From positions 682,001 through 746,000 of the forward strand of contig JBMNNB010000001.1 of the NCBI GenBank assembly GCA_050953725.1: DNA of 64,000 bases. Direction: 5' to 3'. Source of the stretch: DTU053 sp012520115. Its GTDB lineage: Bacteria; Bacillota; Clostridia; Oscillospirales; Acutalibacteraceae. This document shows positions 41,236 to 49,725 of this stretch, in pieces. Numbering within the stretch: the first letter of the stretch is position 1; each line of letters opens with the position of its first letter. The notes under the pieces were generated by a model. That model saw only the letters and a program-made list of their open reading frames with translations, searched no databases and was not told the origin of the DNA. The position numbers and the translations under genes were made by a program.

Positions 41236-42707
41236 AGCTGATCAACCTCGCTTAGAATAATACTTGCGGCGGTGGCAAGGCTTAAAGCCTCAAGGTATTC
41301 CACCGTTTTTGCGAATTTAGCGCTTTTAAGCCGCCTTAGAATGTTCTCAATCTGCTGAAGTCCCGTTCTTATCTTGTCCGGATTCGGCAAAACGAAATAC
41401 GACCTTTGCATAATCGACCTGATTTCGTCGGCAGTGCCTGCGGGCAAGGGAGCGCCGGAATAATCGACATTGAATTCGTGCTCGGTGACCTTCGGCGCAC
41501 CGTTTTCCATAAACCGCTTAATATCCTGAGCGGCTCTGCGTGAGTAAACAAGCGCCTCAAGCAGTGAATTGCTCGCAAGCCTGTTTTTACCGTGAACGCC
41601 GGTGTTCGAGCACTCGCCGGCAGCATACAGGCGGGGAACGGTTGTCCTGGAGTCTAAGTCGACCTCGATACCGCCCATTAAATAGTGCTGGCAGGGGAAT
41701 ACGGGGATTAAATCCTTTGAAATATCTACGCCGTATCTTAAGCAGCCCGCATAGATGGCAGGGAAGCGCTCCTTTAAATAGGCTTCGGGCTTGTGTCTTA
41801 TGTCAAGATAGAATTCGTTGCTGCCGGTACGCCTGCTTTCAAGAATGATTGACTTTGAAACAACATCTCTCGGTGCGAGTTCCAGCCTGTCGTCGTACCT
41901 GTGCATGAATCGCTCTAAATTGCAGTTAAGCAGGTATGCGCCCTCGCCTCTGACCGACTCGCTTATGAGGAAGCGTTCGCCTTCGCCGGAGCGGAAGGCT
42001 GTTGGGTGGAACTGAATAAAGCTCAGATCTTTTATTTTTGCTCCCAACTCATGAGCTATTCTGATTCCGTCGCCGGTAGCTGTCTTCGGATTTGTGGTGT
42101 ACTGATATATCCTGCCTATGCCGCCTGTGCAGAGAATGCAATAGCTGCAGAATATGCTCTCATAAGAGCCGTTGATTAAAATATCGGCTCTGAAGCCGCT
42201 TTTTACCTGAGTCAGTGCGCACAGATATGAGTTATCCTTAAATTCTATGTTCTGCCTTTTTTCAACCTGAGCAATGAGGCCTCTGACCATTTCCGCTCCC
42301 GTGCTGTCCTTAAAGTGCAGTATCCTTCTTCTTGAATGGCCACCCTCTAAGGTCAAATCGATTTCGCCGTTTTCGTCCTTGTCGAAATTAACGCCCCACT
42401 CCATTAGACGGCGGACGTCATGCGGACCTTCTCTGACAAGGGTGTCGACCGCCTCAGTATCGTTATATCTCTGGCCCGCAATAAAAGTGTCCTCGGCGTG
42501 CTGTTCGTAGCTGTCGTCCTCAAAGGATAAAACAGCGGCAATCCCGCCTTGGGCGAGATTGCTGTTTGAAACCGTCTTGTCATATTTTGAAAGTAGCAAT
42601 ACATCTGTATTGTCATCAAACTGCAAAGCACCGTACATACCTGCGACGCCGCTGCCGACTATTAAAACATCATATATCCTTTTCTTTAATTGTCGTCCAC
42701 TTTGCAT
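41232..42707 (-). CDS. nadB: L-aspartate oxidase
   Basis: FAD enzyme oxidising aspartate to iminoaspartate, first step of de novo NAD synthesis. DVLIVGSGVAGMYGALQF binds FAD, and SLAQGGIAAVL, GEGERFLISESVRGEGAYLLN, HYLMGGIEVDLDSRTTVPRLYAAGEC and GVHGKNRLASNSLLE match the family. ATG 42707 is chosen (AAAGAG 8 bp upstream) over the GTG at 42716. 491 aa, slightly short of many NadB proteins (~530) because the C-terminal helical tail is reduced. Confidence 0.93.
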   Translation of the reverse strand: MQSGRQLKKRIYDVLIVGSGVAGMYGALQFDDNTDVLLLSKYDKTVSNSNLAQGGIAAVLSFEDDSYEQHAEDTFIAGQRYNDTEAVDTLVREGPHDVRRLMEWGVNFDKDENGEIDLTLEGGHSRRRILHFKDSTGAEMVRGLIAQVEKRQNIEFKDNSYLCALTQVKSGFRADILINGSYESIFCSYCILCTGGIGRIYQYTTNPKTATGDGIRIAHELGAKIKDLSFIQFHPTAFRSGEGERFLISESVRGEGAYLLNCNLERFMHRYDDRLELAPRDVVSKSIILESRRTGSNEFYLDIRHKPEAYLKERFPAIYAGCLRYGVDISKDLIPVFPCQHYLMGGIEVDLDSRTTVPRLYAAGECSNTGVHGKNRLASNSLLEALVYSRRAAQDIKRFMENGAPKVTEHEFNVDYSGAPLPAGTADEIRSIMQRSYFVLPNPDKIRTGLQQIENILRRLKSAKFAKTVEYLEALSLATAASIILSEVDQL

Positions 42708-42739
42708 AAAGCACACTCTTTCAATAGAAAATGTACCAT

Positions 42740-43264
42740 TTATTTAAACAGCTTGATAAAGCTCTTACGCCAGTTAGAGATATAGGCCATAACCAGCTTG
42801 GTCAGCATAAGGTCATACATATAGAACAGCACATTCGCCGAAATTAAGATTAAAACCAGATAAGTCTTAGTCATCGTTTCGACAGGAAGCCTGAAAATAT
42901 ACACTATTATAACATAAGACAGTAAGATTGAAGAATTAAAAACAAGAAATTTTATTAAATACTCGAAAAAACCCTTTAATTTCTTCTCTAATACCGATTT
43001 GAGAATGGGGAAGTAGCCGAAGAACATTAAATACATTATAGCCGCTTCCTTGTCTGCCAATATGAACATTGAAATAATGCTTACAGAAATATAAACATAC
43101 AAAGCCCACTTTTTGCCTATCTCAATAACAATGAGCATTAACAGCGCTCCGGAGAGAATAGGCAAAGTGTAGGTCAGAAATGGCAGAACCGAGGTCATAA
43201 GCATGAGGGCAAGAGAGAGCGCAGATATAATGCCCCCCAGTGCAATTTTAGAGTTTTGCTTCAT
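42740..43264 (-). CDS. Conserved integral membrane protein (ECF S-component-like?)
   Basis: 174 aa with about five hydrophobic segments, beginning KIALGGIISALSLALMLMTS, then YTLPILSGALLMLIVIEIGK. This opening resembles small multi-pass proteins of Firmicutes, including substrate-binding (S) components of ECF transporters, but the match is by general pattern only. It lies 32 bp upstream of nadB, within the same operon, so a link to niacin/NAD-related transport is possible but unproven. Confidence 0.6.
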   Translation of the reverse strand: MKQNSKIALGGIISALSLALMLMTSVLPFLTYTLPILSGALLMLIVIEIGKKWALYVYISVSIISMFILADKEAAIMYLMFFGYFPILKSVLEKKLKGFFEYLIKFLVFNSSILLSYVIIVYIFRLPVETMTKTYLVLILISANVLFYMYDLMLTKLVMAYISNWRKSFIKLFK

Positions 43265-43288
43265 TGCTTAAGCCTCCAGAAAATAAGT

Positions 43289-43894
43289 TTAGCAGCAGGG
43301 AATCAGATCGCCGCCCATACATTCGCAGCAGCAGTCAGCACAAATAAGCGTAGAGCATATGTCACAGGCATCGCAGGAGGAAGAGCTTGACTGTTTATAG
43401 GGTACATCCCTTGATGAGCTTAAATTTTCGTATGCTTCTTTATATTTCGGATTTTTGCGGTCTCTTTCATACGCTTCTTTGTAGGCTTTTTCCGCAGAGT
43501 CGTACCAGCCCATATAATAATAAGTCCTGCCCCTTAAATAATACCATTCTGCGTCTCTTGAATATTCGGGGATAGAATCGAGCAGTCTCTCGGCTTCGTA
43601 ATATTTTTGCTCGTCAAGAAGAGTGTATACATTTGCATATGGGTTATTTGAAGTATATCCTCCGTAAGAGCTGTTATTGCCGTAGGAATATGACGATTTA
43701 TCAGCACGCAGACGAATGATTTCGTCGTATGCCTGGTTTAATTCTTCGAGCTTTTTGCTTGCAATATCCGAAAGGGGAGGACCGGCGTTTTTATCCTCCT
43801 CAAATTTGCGGGCAAGGTATCTATACGCATTTTTCAAATCTTCTTCACTGGCATTTTCGGATATTCCCAATACCTCATAGGGATTTCGGTTCAT
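43289..43894 (-). CDS. J-domain-like protein without HPD, with TPR-like and Cys-rich C-terminus
   Basis: Residues 1-65 match a J domain (PYEVLGISENASEEDLKNAYRYLARKF) but the HPD tripeptide is EED (32-34), so DnaK stimulation is not expected. Residues ~85-150 look like a TPR pair (EAERLLDSIPEYSRDAEWYYL, GWYDSAEKAYKEAYERDRKNPK). The C-terminus has about 11 cysteines in the last 35 residues (CDACDICSTLICADCCCECM). 201 aa. It overlaps the upstream DUF5685 gene by 20 bp, so both are co-translated. Function unknown; a scaffold or metal-binding adaptor is a guess. Confidence 0.8.
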   Translation of the reverse strand: MNRNPYEVLGISENASEEDLKNAYRYLARKFEEDKNAGPPLSDIASKKLEELNQAYDEIIRLRADKSSYSYGNNSSYGGYTSNNPYANVYTLLDEQKYYEAERLLDSIPEYSRDAEWYYLRGRTYYYMGWYDSAEKAYKEAYERDRKNPKYKEAYENLSSSRDVPYKQSSSSSCDACDICSTLICADCCCECMGGDLIPCC

Positions 43895-44759
43895 TTGCTT
43901 TCCTCCTGTCGAACACTCTTGATATTTCAGAGTACAGGCCTTCGTATATTATGTTGTCCAGAACTGCCGTAAAACGCTTCTTTTCAATAGAATTGTATGT
44001 GTTCACCGCTTGATTTGCCGTCAGTACCAGATCGCCCTTAGCTTTTTGTCTTATTTCTTCAATTGAAACATCTTTAATCGAACAATAGGGGTTAAAATTG
44101 TTTCTTTTCATATCGTCCTCTAAATCGTCAAGAGCATCGATAAGATAGACAAAGCGGCCAATATTGTAGCCGAAGCGGGCTACAGCGATTTTCTGCGCTT
44201 CGTCATGGGTATTTGCCGATATCAGGGATGAAATGGCGGTTGCAGAGGAGTGTGCGGCCTTGTCGATTAACGAACAGTCCTTATTATCCGCTGCGTCCTT
44301 TTCATTTTCTGTCTGGCTGTCTATGGCATTTTCGATTATCGAAAAAACTTCCGGGTTGAGCCTCTTTGCCTTTTTGAATGCTGCATAGGAGAATGGCAGC
44401 ATCAAGAGCGCTGCAACCTTGTTTTTAAAGCCCTTATCCGTTAAATTATCCTTTACTTTATAGTAGGACATTATCACGGTTGCATCTGCCGCATCCGAAA
44501 GCTCTTTGGACTCAACATTTGTGAAGTTGCACTTTTTGAACGGATTAAAGGGGCATCTGCCCTTTTTGAAGGAAAGCTCGGAATCGGATACGGACAGTTT
44601 AAAAAGAGCAAGAAAGGTTAAGTCATAGTTCAGAAATGCCCTCGAAAACACCGAATAACGCTTGCCGAGCACTCGGCACAGCGAGCAGTAAACCGCCCGA
44701 TAGGCCTCGTAATCCTTAAATTTCAGCTCCGGCTTGTTTATCCGAACATATCCGAACAA
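43875..44759 (-). CDS. DUF5685-type protein, function unknown
   Basis: 294 aa, TTG start (MFGYVRINKPELKFKDYEAYRAVYCSLCRVLGKRYS begins the protein). The opening text, with its YCSLC motif, and the Asp-rich VYLIDALDDLEDDMKRNNFNPY near residue 220 fit DUF5685. The C-x2-C, with other conserved cysteines (GRCPFNPFKKC), may bind metal. The DDLEDD segment resembles the Asp-rich motifs of prenyl synthases, but no other support exists. It overlaps the J-like gene and heads the operon. SD GGAGG upstream. Confidence 0.65.
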   Translation of the reverse strand: MFGYVRINKPELKFKDYEAYRAVYCSLCRVLGKRYSVFSRAFLNYDLTFLALFKLSVSDSELSFKKGRCPFNPFKKCNFTNVESKELSDAADATVIMSYYKVKDNLTDKGFKNKVAALLMLPFSYAAFKKAKRLNPEVFSIIENAIDSQTENEKDAADNKDCSLIDKAAHSSATAISSLISANTHDEAQKIAVARFGYNIGRFVYLIDALDDLEDDMKRNNFNPYCSIKDVSIEEIRQKAKGDLVLTANQAVNTYNSIEKKRFTAVLDNIIYEGLYSEISRVFDRRKANEPKSL

Positions 44760-44836
44760 TCCGCTTCCTCCACATACCGTTTGCTTAATTGTATCATAAA
44801 AAACATAGATTCCATTGATATATTGTTAAGAAATAA

Positions 44837-47257
44837 TTATGATTTGGGAACATTAAACACGCTTTGTGCGTAAATCACGCCGGACATGGCGTCCTTGCCG
44901 TAGAAGTCGGCGCCGATTTCCTTTGCGTATTCGTATGTCAGCACAGCACCGCCTACCATGATTTTGCAGTCGGGAGCCTTCTCTCTTAGCAGCTTAATAG
45001 TATCTGCCATGCTCTCGACCGTTGTGGTCATCAGTGCGCTTAGTCCCACAAGTTTAATTTCTTTGCTTATTACTTCGTCAATAATTCTCTCAGGGCTTAC
45101 ATCCTTGCCCAGATCAATGACATTGAAACCGTAGTTTTCGAGCATTACCTTTAAGATGTTCTTTCCGATGTCGTGAATGTCGCCCTTTACGGTGGCAATC
45201 AGGACAGGACCCTTGCCGCTGTCACCGGTGCCGCTTTGCAGGCTTTCCTTGATTGCCTTAAAGGCAGACTTTGCGGCCTCGGCTGATTTCATAAGCTGAG
45301 GCAGGAAGATTTTCTTTGCCTCAAAGGACTTGCCCACATAGTCGAGTGCCTTGACAAGAATATTATCGACAATATGCTCTGATTTGTGAGTGACAAGCAT
45401 TTCTTTTGTAAGATTGTATGCAGAATCTGCGGCTCCGTTTACGATAGCCTTAAAGAGCGGGTCTGATACGGTCTGACTGTCTGTATCCGTCAGCACTGTA
45501 TCAGCTTTTGCAGAATTGCCGTACTCGATTTTCCTGTCGCTGAGTCTCTCAATATAGCCTTCGCAATGCTCGTCAAGCCCCGCCAGGGCAAGATATGAAT
45601 AATAGGTATCCATCATAATCGTGCTTGAGGGGTTTACGATTGCAAGGTCAAGCCCCGCCGACAGGGCAGACGCAAAGAAGGTAGAGGTAATTACCTCCCG
45701 GTTCGGCAGACCGAAAGAGATGTTTGACACGCCTAATGACACCTTTGCATTAAGCTCTTTCTTAATTAATTTAATTGCCTGCAAAGTTGTTATAGCGGCG
45801 TTACTGTCTGAGCTGACTGCCATTGCGAGAGGGTCAAATATAATGTCACTCAGCGGTATACCGTAGCTCTCGGCGCATTTTGCGATTCTCTTTGCGATTT
45901 CAAGGCGGCCTTCGGCTGTTTCGGGAATACCGTTGTCGTCCAATGTCAGGGCAATGACAACTCCGCCGTATTTTGAAACAAGAGGGAATATGCCGTGCAT
46001 AGACTCCTCAGAGCCGTTGACGGAATTAACTAAAGGCTTGCCGTTATAATACCTCATCGCCTTTTCCATTACGGACGGATTTGAGGTATCAATCTGAAGG
46101 GGGAGGGGGTTCGACGCCTGCAGAGCCTTTATGGCAAGCAGCATCATTTCCTCCTCATCAATTCCGGGCATGCCCACATTTACATCGAGTATATGCGCTC
46201 CGTTTTCTTTCTGCGTGATTCCTTCGGAAACGATATAATCAAGATTTTTATCCTTTAAAGCCTGCTTTAAAAGCTTTTTGCCTGTCGGATTGATTCTCTC
46301 ACCGATAATCAGGGGAGTGTCGTTTATTTCCCGGGCAATGGCGAAGGAAGAAACGACCGTTCTGTACCTGTTCTTTATTTCCTTTGGCTTGATACCTTCA
46401 CAGGCTTTGACTAGGGCTGCAATATAGTCGGGCGTAGTGCCGCAGCAGCCTCCGAGGATTCTGACGCCCTCTTTAAAAAACTCAGCCTGATATTTCGCAA
46501 ATTCCTCAGGCGAAATTGTGTATTTGAGTCTGCCGCCTTCGGTTACGGGCATACCCGCATTGGGCTGAATAATAATCGGGGTAGTGGAAAAATTAACGAA
46601 TTCGGGCAGCAGATTCTTTACAACATCGGGACCGAAGCCGCAATTTATTCCTAAAGCGTCCACCTTCAAGCCTTCGAGTAAGGCAATACCCGCCTTTATG
46701 TCACCGCCGGTGAGCAGTCTGCCGTCCTTATCAAAGGAGAATGTGGCGATTACGGGCAGACTTGCACCTTCCTTTGCGCCGAGTACCGCAGCCTTCATCT
46801 CGTAAGTGTCGGTCATGGTTTCAATGATGATTAGGTCTGCGCCTGCTTTTTCAGCAATCGAAGCGGCCTCAGTGTACGAAGCAACCGCATCCTCGAATTT
46901 AAGCTCTCCCATGGGCTCAAGCAGCTTTCCGGTTGGCCCCATGCCGAATGCAACGAGGGCATTTTTTCCGTTCATTTTTACAGCCGTCTTTGCGTTGTTA
47001 ATTCCGGAGATGATTACCTCTTCAAGAGTATATTTATCAGAATTAAACTTAATTGAGTTTGCGCCGAAGGTATTTGTCGTAACAATATCAGAGCCGGCAT
47101 TCAGATAGCTTAAATGAATGTCGGTTAAGGCTTCAGCGGCGGTAATATTCAGCGTTTCGGGCGATTCCTCGGCGGTAATTCCCTTTGCAATAAGAAGTGA
47201 GCCGAGGCCGCCGTCAAAAAAGATAACATTCTTATTCAGCTTATCGAAAAGATTCAT
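44837..47257 (-). CDS. metH: Methionine synthase, cobalamin dependent (short form)
   Basis: Homocysteine methyltransferase domain (FFDGGLGSLLIAKG; zinc Cys in GINCGFGP and GGCCGTTPDY, residues 1-~290), pterin-binding domain (LIIGERINPTGKKLLKQA, ~300-560), then B12-binding module (KGDIHDIGKNI, the D-x-H-x2-G motif, ~670-806). 806 aa, ending after the B12 domain, so the AdoMet-dependent reactivation domain of E. coli MetH is absent. It follows metF on the same strand (18 bp gap). Confidence 0.95.
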   Translation of the reverse strand: MNLFDKLNKNVIFFDGGLGSLLIAKGITAEESPETLNITAAEALTDIHLSYLNAGSDIVTTNTFGANSIKFNSDKYTLEEVIISGINNAKTAVKMNGKNALVAFGMGPTGKLLEPMGELKFEDAVASYTEAASIAEKAGADLIIIETMTDTYEMKAAVLGAKEGASLPVIATFSFDKDGRLLTGGDIKAGIALLEGLKVDALGINCGFGPDVVKNLLPEFVNFSTTPIIIQPNAGMPVTEGGRLKYTISPEEFAKYQAEFFKEGVRILGGCCGTTPDYIAALVKACEGIKPKEIKNRYRTVVSSFAIAREINDTPLIIGERINPTGKKLLKQALKDKNLDYIVSEGITQKENGAHILDVNVGMPGIDEEEMMLLAIKALQASNPLPLQIDTSNPSVMEKAMRYYNGKPLVNSVNGSEESMHGIFPLVSKYGGVVIALTLDDNGIPETAEGRLEIAKRIAKCAESYGIPLSDIIFDPLAMAVSSDSNAAITTLQAIKLIKKELNAKVSLGVSNISFGLPNREVITSTFFASALSAGLDLAIVNPSSTIMMDTYYSYLALAGLDEHCEGYIERLSDRKIEYGNSAKADTVLTDTDSQTVSDPLFKAIVNGAADSAYNLTKEMLVTHKSEHIVDNILVKALDYVGKSFEAKKIFLPQLMKSAEAAKSAFKAIKESLQSGTGDSGKGPVLIATVKGDIHDIGKNILKVMLENYGFNVIDLGKDVSPERIIDEVISKEIKLVGLSALMTTTVESMADTIKLLREKAPDCKIMVGGAVLTYEYAKEIGADFYGKDAMSGVIYAQSVFNVPKS

Positions 47258-47274
47258 ATGAAAACTCCTAAAGA

Positions 47275-48147
47275 TTAATCTTTGATAATGCTTGAAATGC
47301 TTCGCATTATCTCGGCGGCAATATCGGGCTTGTTCATGGTATAAATGTGAATTCCCTTAACTCCGTTTGCAATAAGGTCAACAATCTGATTGACCGCATA
47401 GGCTATGCCAGCCTGTTTCATGGCCTCGGGCTTTTCGGCAAATTTGTCGAGAATGCTGTTTAGTTCGGAATTCAATGAAGCGCCCGAGAGCTTGGTTATG
47501 CGCTTAATCTGCTTTGCATTTGTGACGGGCATGATGCCTGCCATAACGGGAATTTCAATACCCTTTTTAAGCAGATTATAAAGAAAGCCGTACAGAACGC
47601 TGTTGTCAAAGAACAGCTGTGTGATAAGAAAATCACAGCCGCAGTCGACCTTCTGCTTTAAATGCTCGATGTCCTCGTTTTTACAGCTGCTTTCCGGATG
47701 TCCCTCAGGATAGCAGGCCGCACCGATGCAGAAATTCCCGGCCTTTTTCAGCTCCTCAACAAGCTGATAGGCATATTTATAGCTGCCGGGGTTAGGGAAG
47801 TCCGAATCGGCGGGTATGTCGCCTCTCAGTGCAAGGACATTATTAATATTCTGCGCCTTCAGCTCCTCAATGGTCTTAGCGATTTCGTCCTTAGTTGACG
47901 AAACGCAGCTTAAGTGTGAAAGGGCGGTTGTGTTAAGCTCATTTTGGACATAAGAGGCAATTTTCACGGTGTTTGCGGAGGTGCCGCCGCCCGCACCGTA
48001 TGTAACGCTTATATAGTCAGGCATATATTTAGAAAGCTCCTTAGCGGTGTCCATTACAGGCTCTAAAGGAGCTTGAGGCTTCGGCGGAAATATCTCAAAT
48101 GATACGGTGATTTCCTTTGATTTGATGATGTCAGAAATATAATTCAT
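47275..48147 (-). CDS. metF: Methylenetetrahydrofolate reductase
   Basis: FAD enzyme reducing 5,10-methylene-THF to 5-methyl-THF, the methyl donor for MetH. VSFEIFPPKP, SVTYGAGGGTS, LSHLSC, ALRGDIP and DFLITQLFFDN are diagnostic. 290 aa from ATG 48147, which has AGGTG 6 bp before; the GTG at 48156 lies in that SD. A TTGATT-17-TATAAT promoter lies upstream. Confidence 0.95.
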   Translation of the reverse strand: MNYISDIIKSKEITVSFEIFPPKPQAPLEPVMDTAKELSKYMPDYISVTYGAGGGTSANTVKIASYVQNELNTTALSHLSCVSSTKDEIAKTIEELKAQNINNVLALRGDIPADSDFPNPGSYKYAYQLVEELKKAGNFCIGAACYPEGHPESSCKNEDIEHLKQKVDCGCDFLITQLFFDNSVLYGFLYNLLKKGIEIPVMAGIMPVTNAKQIKRITKLSGASLNSELNSILDKFAEKPEAMKQAGIAYAVNQIVDLIANGVKGIHIYTMNKPDIAAEIMRSISSIIKD

Positions 48148-48211
48148 TACGTTCACCTGAAAAATTCAAAATTATACAAAGAAATGTATGATTTGTAAAA
48201 TTAATACAAAA

Positions 48212-48240
48212 ATTATAGCACAGTATTTCCCGAAAATCAA
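48212..48240 (-). promoter_or_regulatory. Predicted sigma-A promoter of metF-metH
   Basis: Minus-strand TTGATT (48235-48240) and TATAAT (48212-48217) with 17-bp spacing. The leader to metF is about 55 nt, too short for a SAM or B12 riboswitch. Confidence 0.55.
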
Positions 48241-48280
48241 ACAAAGCAGGCGTTTATATCGATTTCTTTTTAGCTTTGAC

Positions 48281-48309
48281 TTGATATATTCAGTCATATG
48301 AAGTATATT
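48281..48309 (+). promoter_or_regulatory. Predicted sigma-A promoter of the cysteine-cluster gene
   Basis: TTGATA (48281-48286) and TATATT (48304-48309) with 17-bp spacing, 37 bp before the ATG. Confidence 0.4.
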
Positions 48310-48345
48310 CATATTGTTTATAATACTTAAAGATTGGAAATCGGG

Positions 48346-48861
48346 ATGAATAATAACATAAGACTGATTTTAAGAGCAAAGCAGATACTGAAAGATGCGA
48401 CACCCATGCCCTTCGACTGCGGGCAGCTGTGCGGGGGCCTTTGCTGCAAGGGCTCTGCAAGCGACGGGATGCTTCTTTTCCCCGATGAGGAATACTTATA
48501 CATTAACAACAGTGATTTTAGTATTATAAGCACGGCTGACGGCAATATCAAGCTCTTAACCTGCAAAGGCTATTGTGACAGGGATACAAGACCCCTTTCC
48601 TGTATGCTTTATCCCGTTTTCCCGCAGATTTCCGAAGCGGATGATAGAGTGGAAATCAGACTTATTCCAGATATAAGAGGCAGTCTGAGCTGCCCGCTTA
48701 TATGCTCTGATTATTATATCTCACGGACATTTGAAAGAGCCGTAAGGCGGGCTGCACGTTGTTTAATCACAAGCCCAGAGCACAGAGAATTTATTGACGG
48801 TATCAGCGAGGAAATACTTGAGATTTATGAATTGAGAAAAATGCTTACGAAACAGAGATGA
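48346..48861 (+). CDS. YkgJ-family cysteine cluster protein
   Basis: 171 aa. Cysteine pattern CGQLCGGLCCKG ... CKGYCDRDTRPLSCMLYPVFP ... LSCPLICSDYY, of the YkgJ/Zn- or Fe-binding cysteine cluster family, whose function is not known in detail. ATG 48346; an in-frame TTG at 48334 has weak support. It is followed 10 bp later by a PHP gene, so they may be co-transcribed. Confidence 0.75.
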   Translation: MNNNIRLILRAKQILKDATPMPFDCGQLCGGLCCKGSASDGMLLFPDEEYLYINNSDFSIISTADGNIKLLTCKGYCDRDTRPLSCMLYPVFPQISEADDRVEIRLIPDIRGSLSCPLICSDYYISRTFERAVRRAARCLITSPEHREFIDGISEEILEIYELRKMLTKQR

Positions 48862-48871
48862 AAAAGCTTAT

Positions 48872-49705
48872 ATGCAAAGGTACATCGATTTACACACCCA
48901 TACCAACAAATCAGACGGAACAATGACTCCGTCAGAGCTTGTCCGTCACGCCAAAGAAAGCGGCCTTGCGGCTATTGCTCTGACGGACCACGACACAGTC
49001 GCCGGCATTGAGGAGGCCGTCAGTGAGGGCAGGAGAGTGGGGCTTGAGGTTATTCCCGGCATTGAGCTGTCGGTTATATCCGAGACCGAAACTCATATTA
49101 TAGGCCTTTATATCGACCCAAAAGCCAAGGCTCTCGACAGGGCAATGGAGAAGATAATCGAAAGCAGGAATGTAAGAAACATAGAAACGAGCAGACTGCT
49201 AAAAGAACTTGGCATTGACATTTCCGTAAAGGAAGCCGAAGAACTTGCAGAGGGCGGCATTGTAGGCAGGATACATTTTGCAAAGCTGATGGTTCAAAAG
49301 GGTTACAGCGAGACCGTTAAGGAGGCATTTGACAATTATCTTGCTACGGGCAAGCCGGCATTCTGCGGCAGGCAGGGCATTACTGCAAAAGAAGCTATCG
49401 AAATAATCAGGGATTCCGGCGGCTATTCCTTTGCCGCTCACCTTCATTTAATGCGCAGGGATGACGAAAATCTAAGAGCGTACATTAAGGAGCTTAAAGG
49501 CTACGGACTTGACGGAATAGAGGGCTATTATACAGACTACTCTCCCGAAATGCACGAAAAATATATGATGCTTGCAAGGGAGCTGCATCTTAAAATCAGC
49601 GGCGGAACGGATTTCCATGCGGGAACAAAGCCCCATATTTCTATCGGGTTCGGTCTTGGCAATCTAAGAGTCCCATATGCATTATTGGCTCAAATTAAAA
49701 ATTAA
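48872..49705 (+). CDS. PHP-domain phosphoesterase (YciV/RNase AM-like)
   Basis: Metal-dependent phosphoesterase; the family includes 3',5'-nucleoside bisphosphate phosphatase and RNase AM. YIDLHTHTNKSDGTMTPSEL (HxH plus), AIALTDHDTVAG, PGIELSV and the C-terminal SGGTDFHAG are the four PHP metal motifs. 277 aa is typical. No polymerase domain is attached. Cytoplasmic. Confidence 0.88.
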   Translation: MQRYIDLHTHTNKSDGTMTPSELVRHAKESGLAAIALTDHDTVAGIEEAVSEGRRVGLEVIPGIELSVISETETHIIGLYIDPKAKALDRAMEKIIESRNVRNIETSRLLKELGIDISVKEAEELAEGGIVGRIHFAKLMVQKGYSETVKEAFDNYLATGKPAFCGRQGITAKEAIEIIRDSGGYSFAAHLHLMRRDDENLRAYIKELKGYGLDGIEGYYTDYSPEMHEKYMMLARELHLKISGGTDFHAGTKPHISIGFGLGNLRVPYALLAQIKN

Positions 49706-49725
49706 TAATATTGAGAGGTGTTTTT

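Noticed and set aside
48148..48240. SAM or cobalamin riboswitch before metF-metH
   Set aside because: The promoter is too close to the gene and no conserved core is present.
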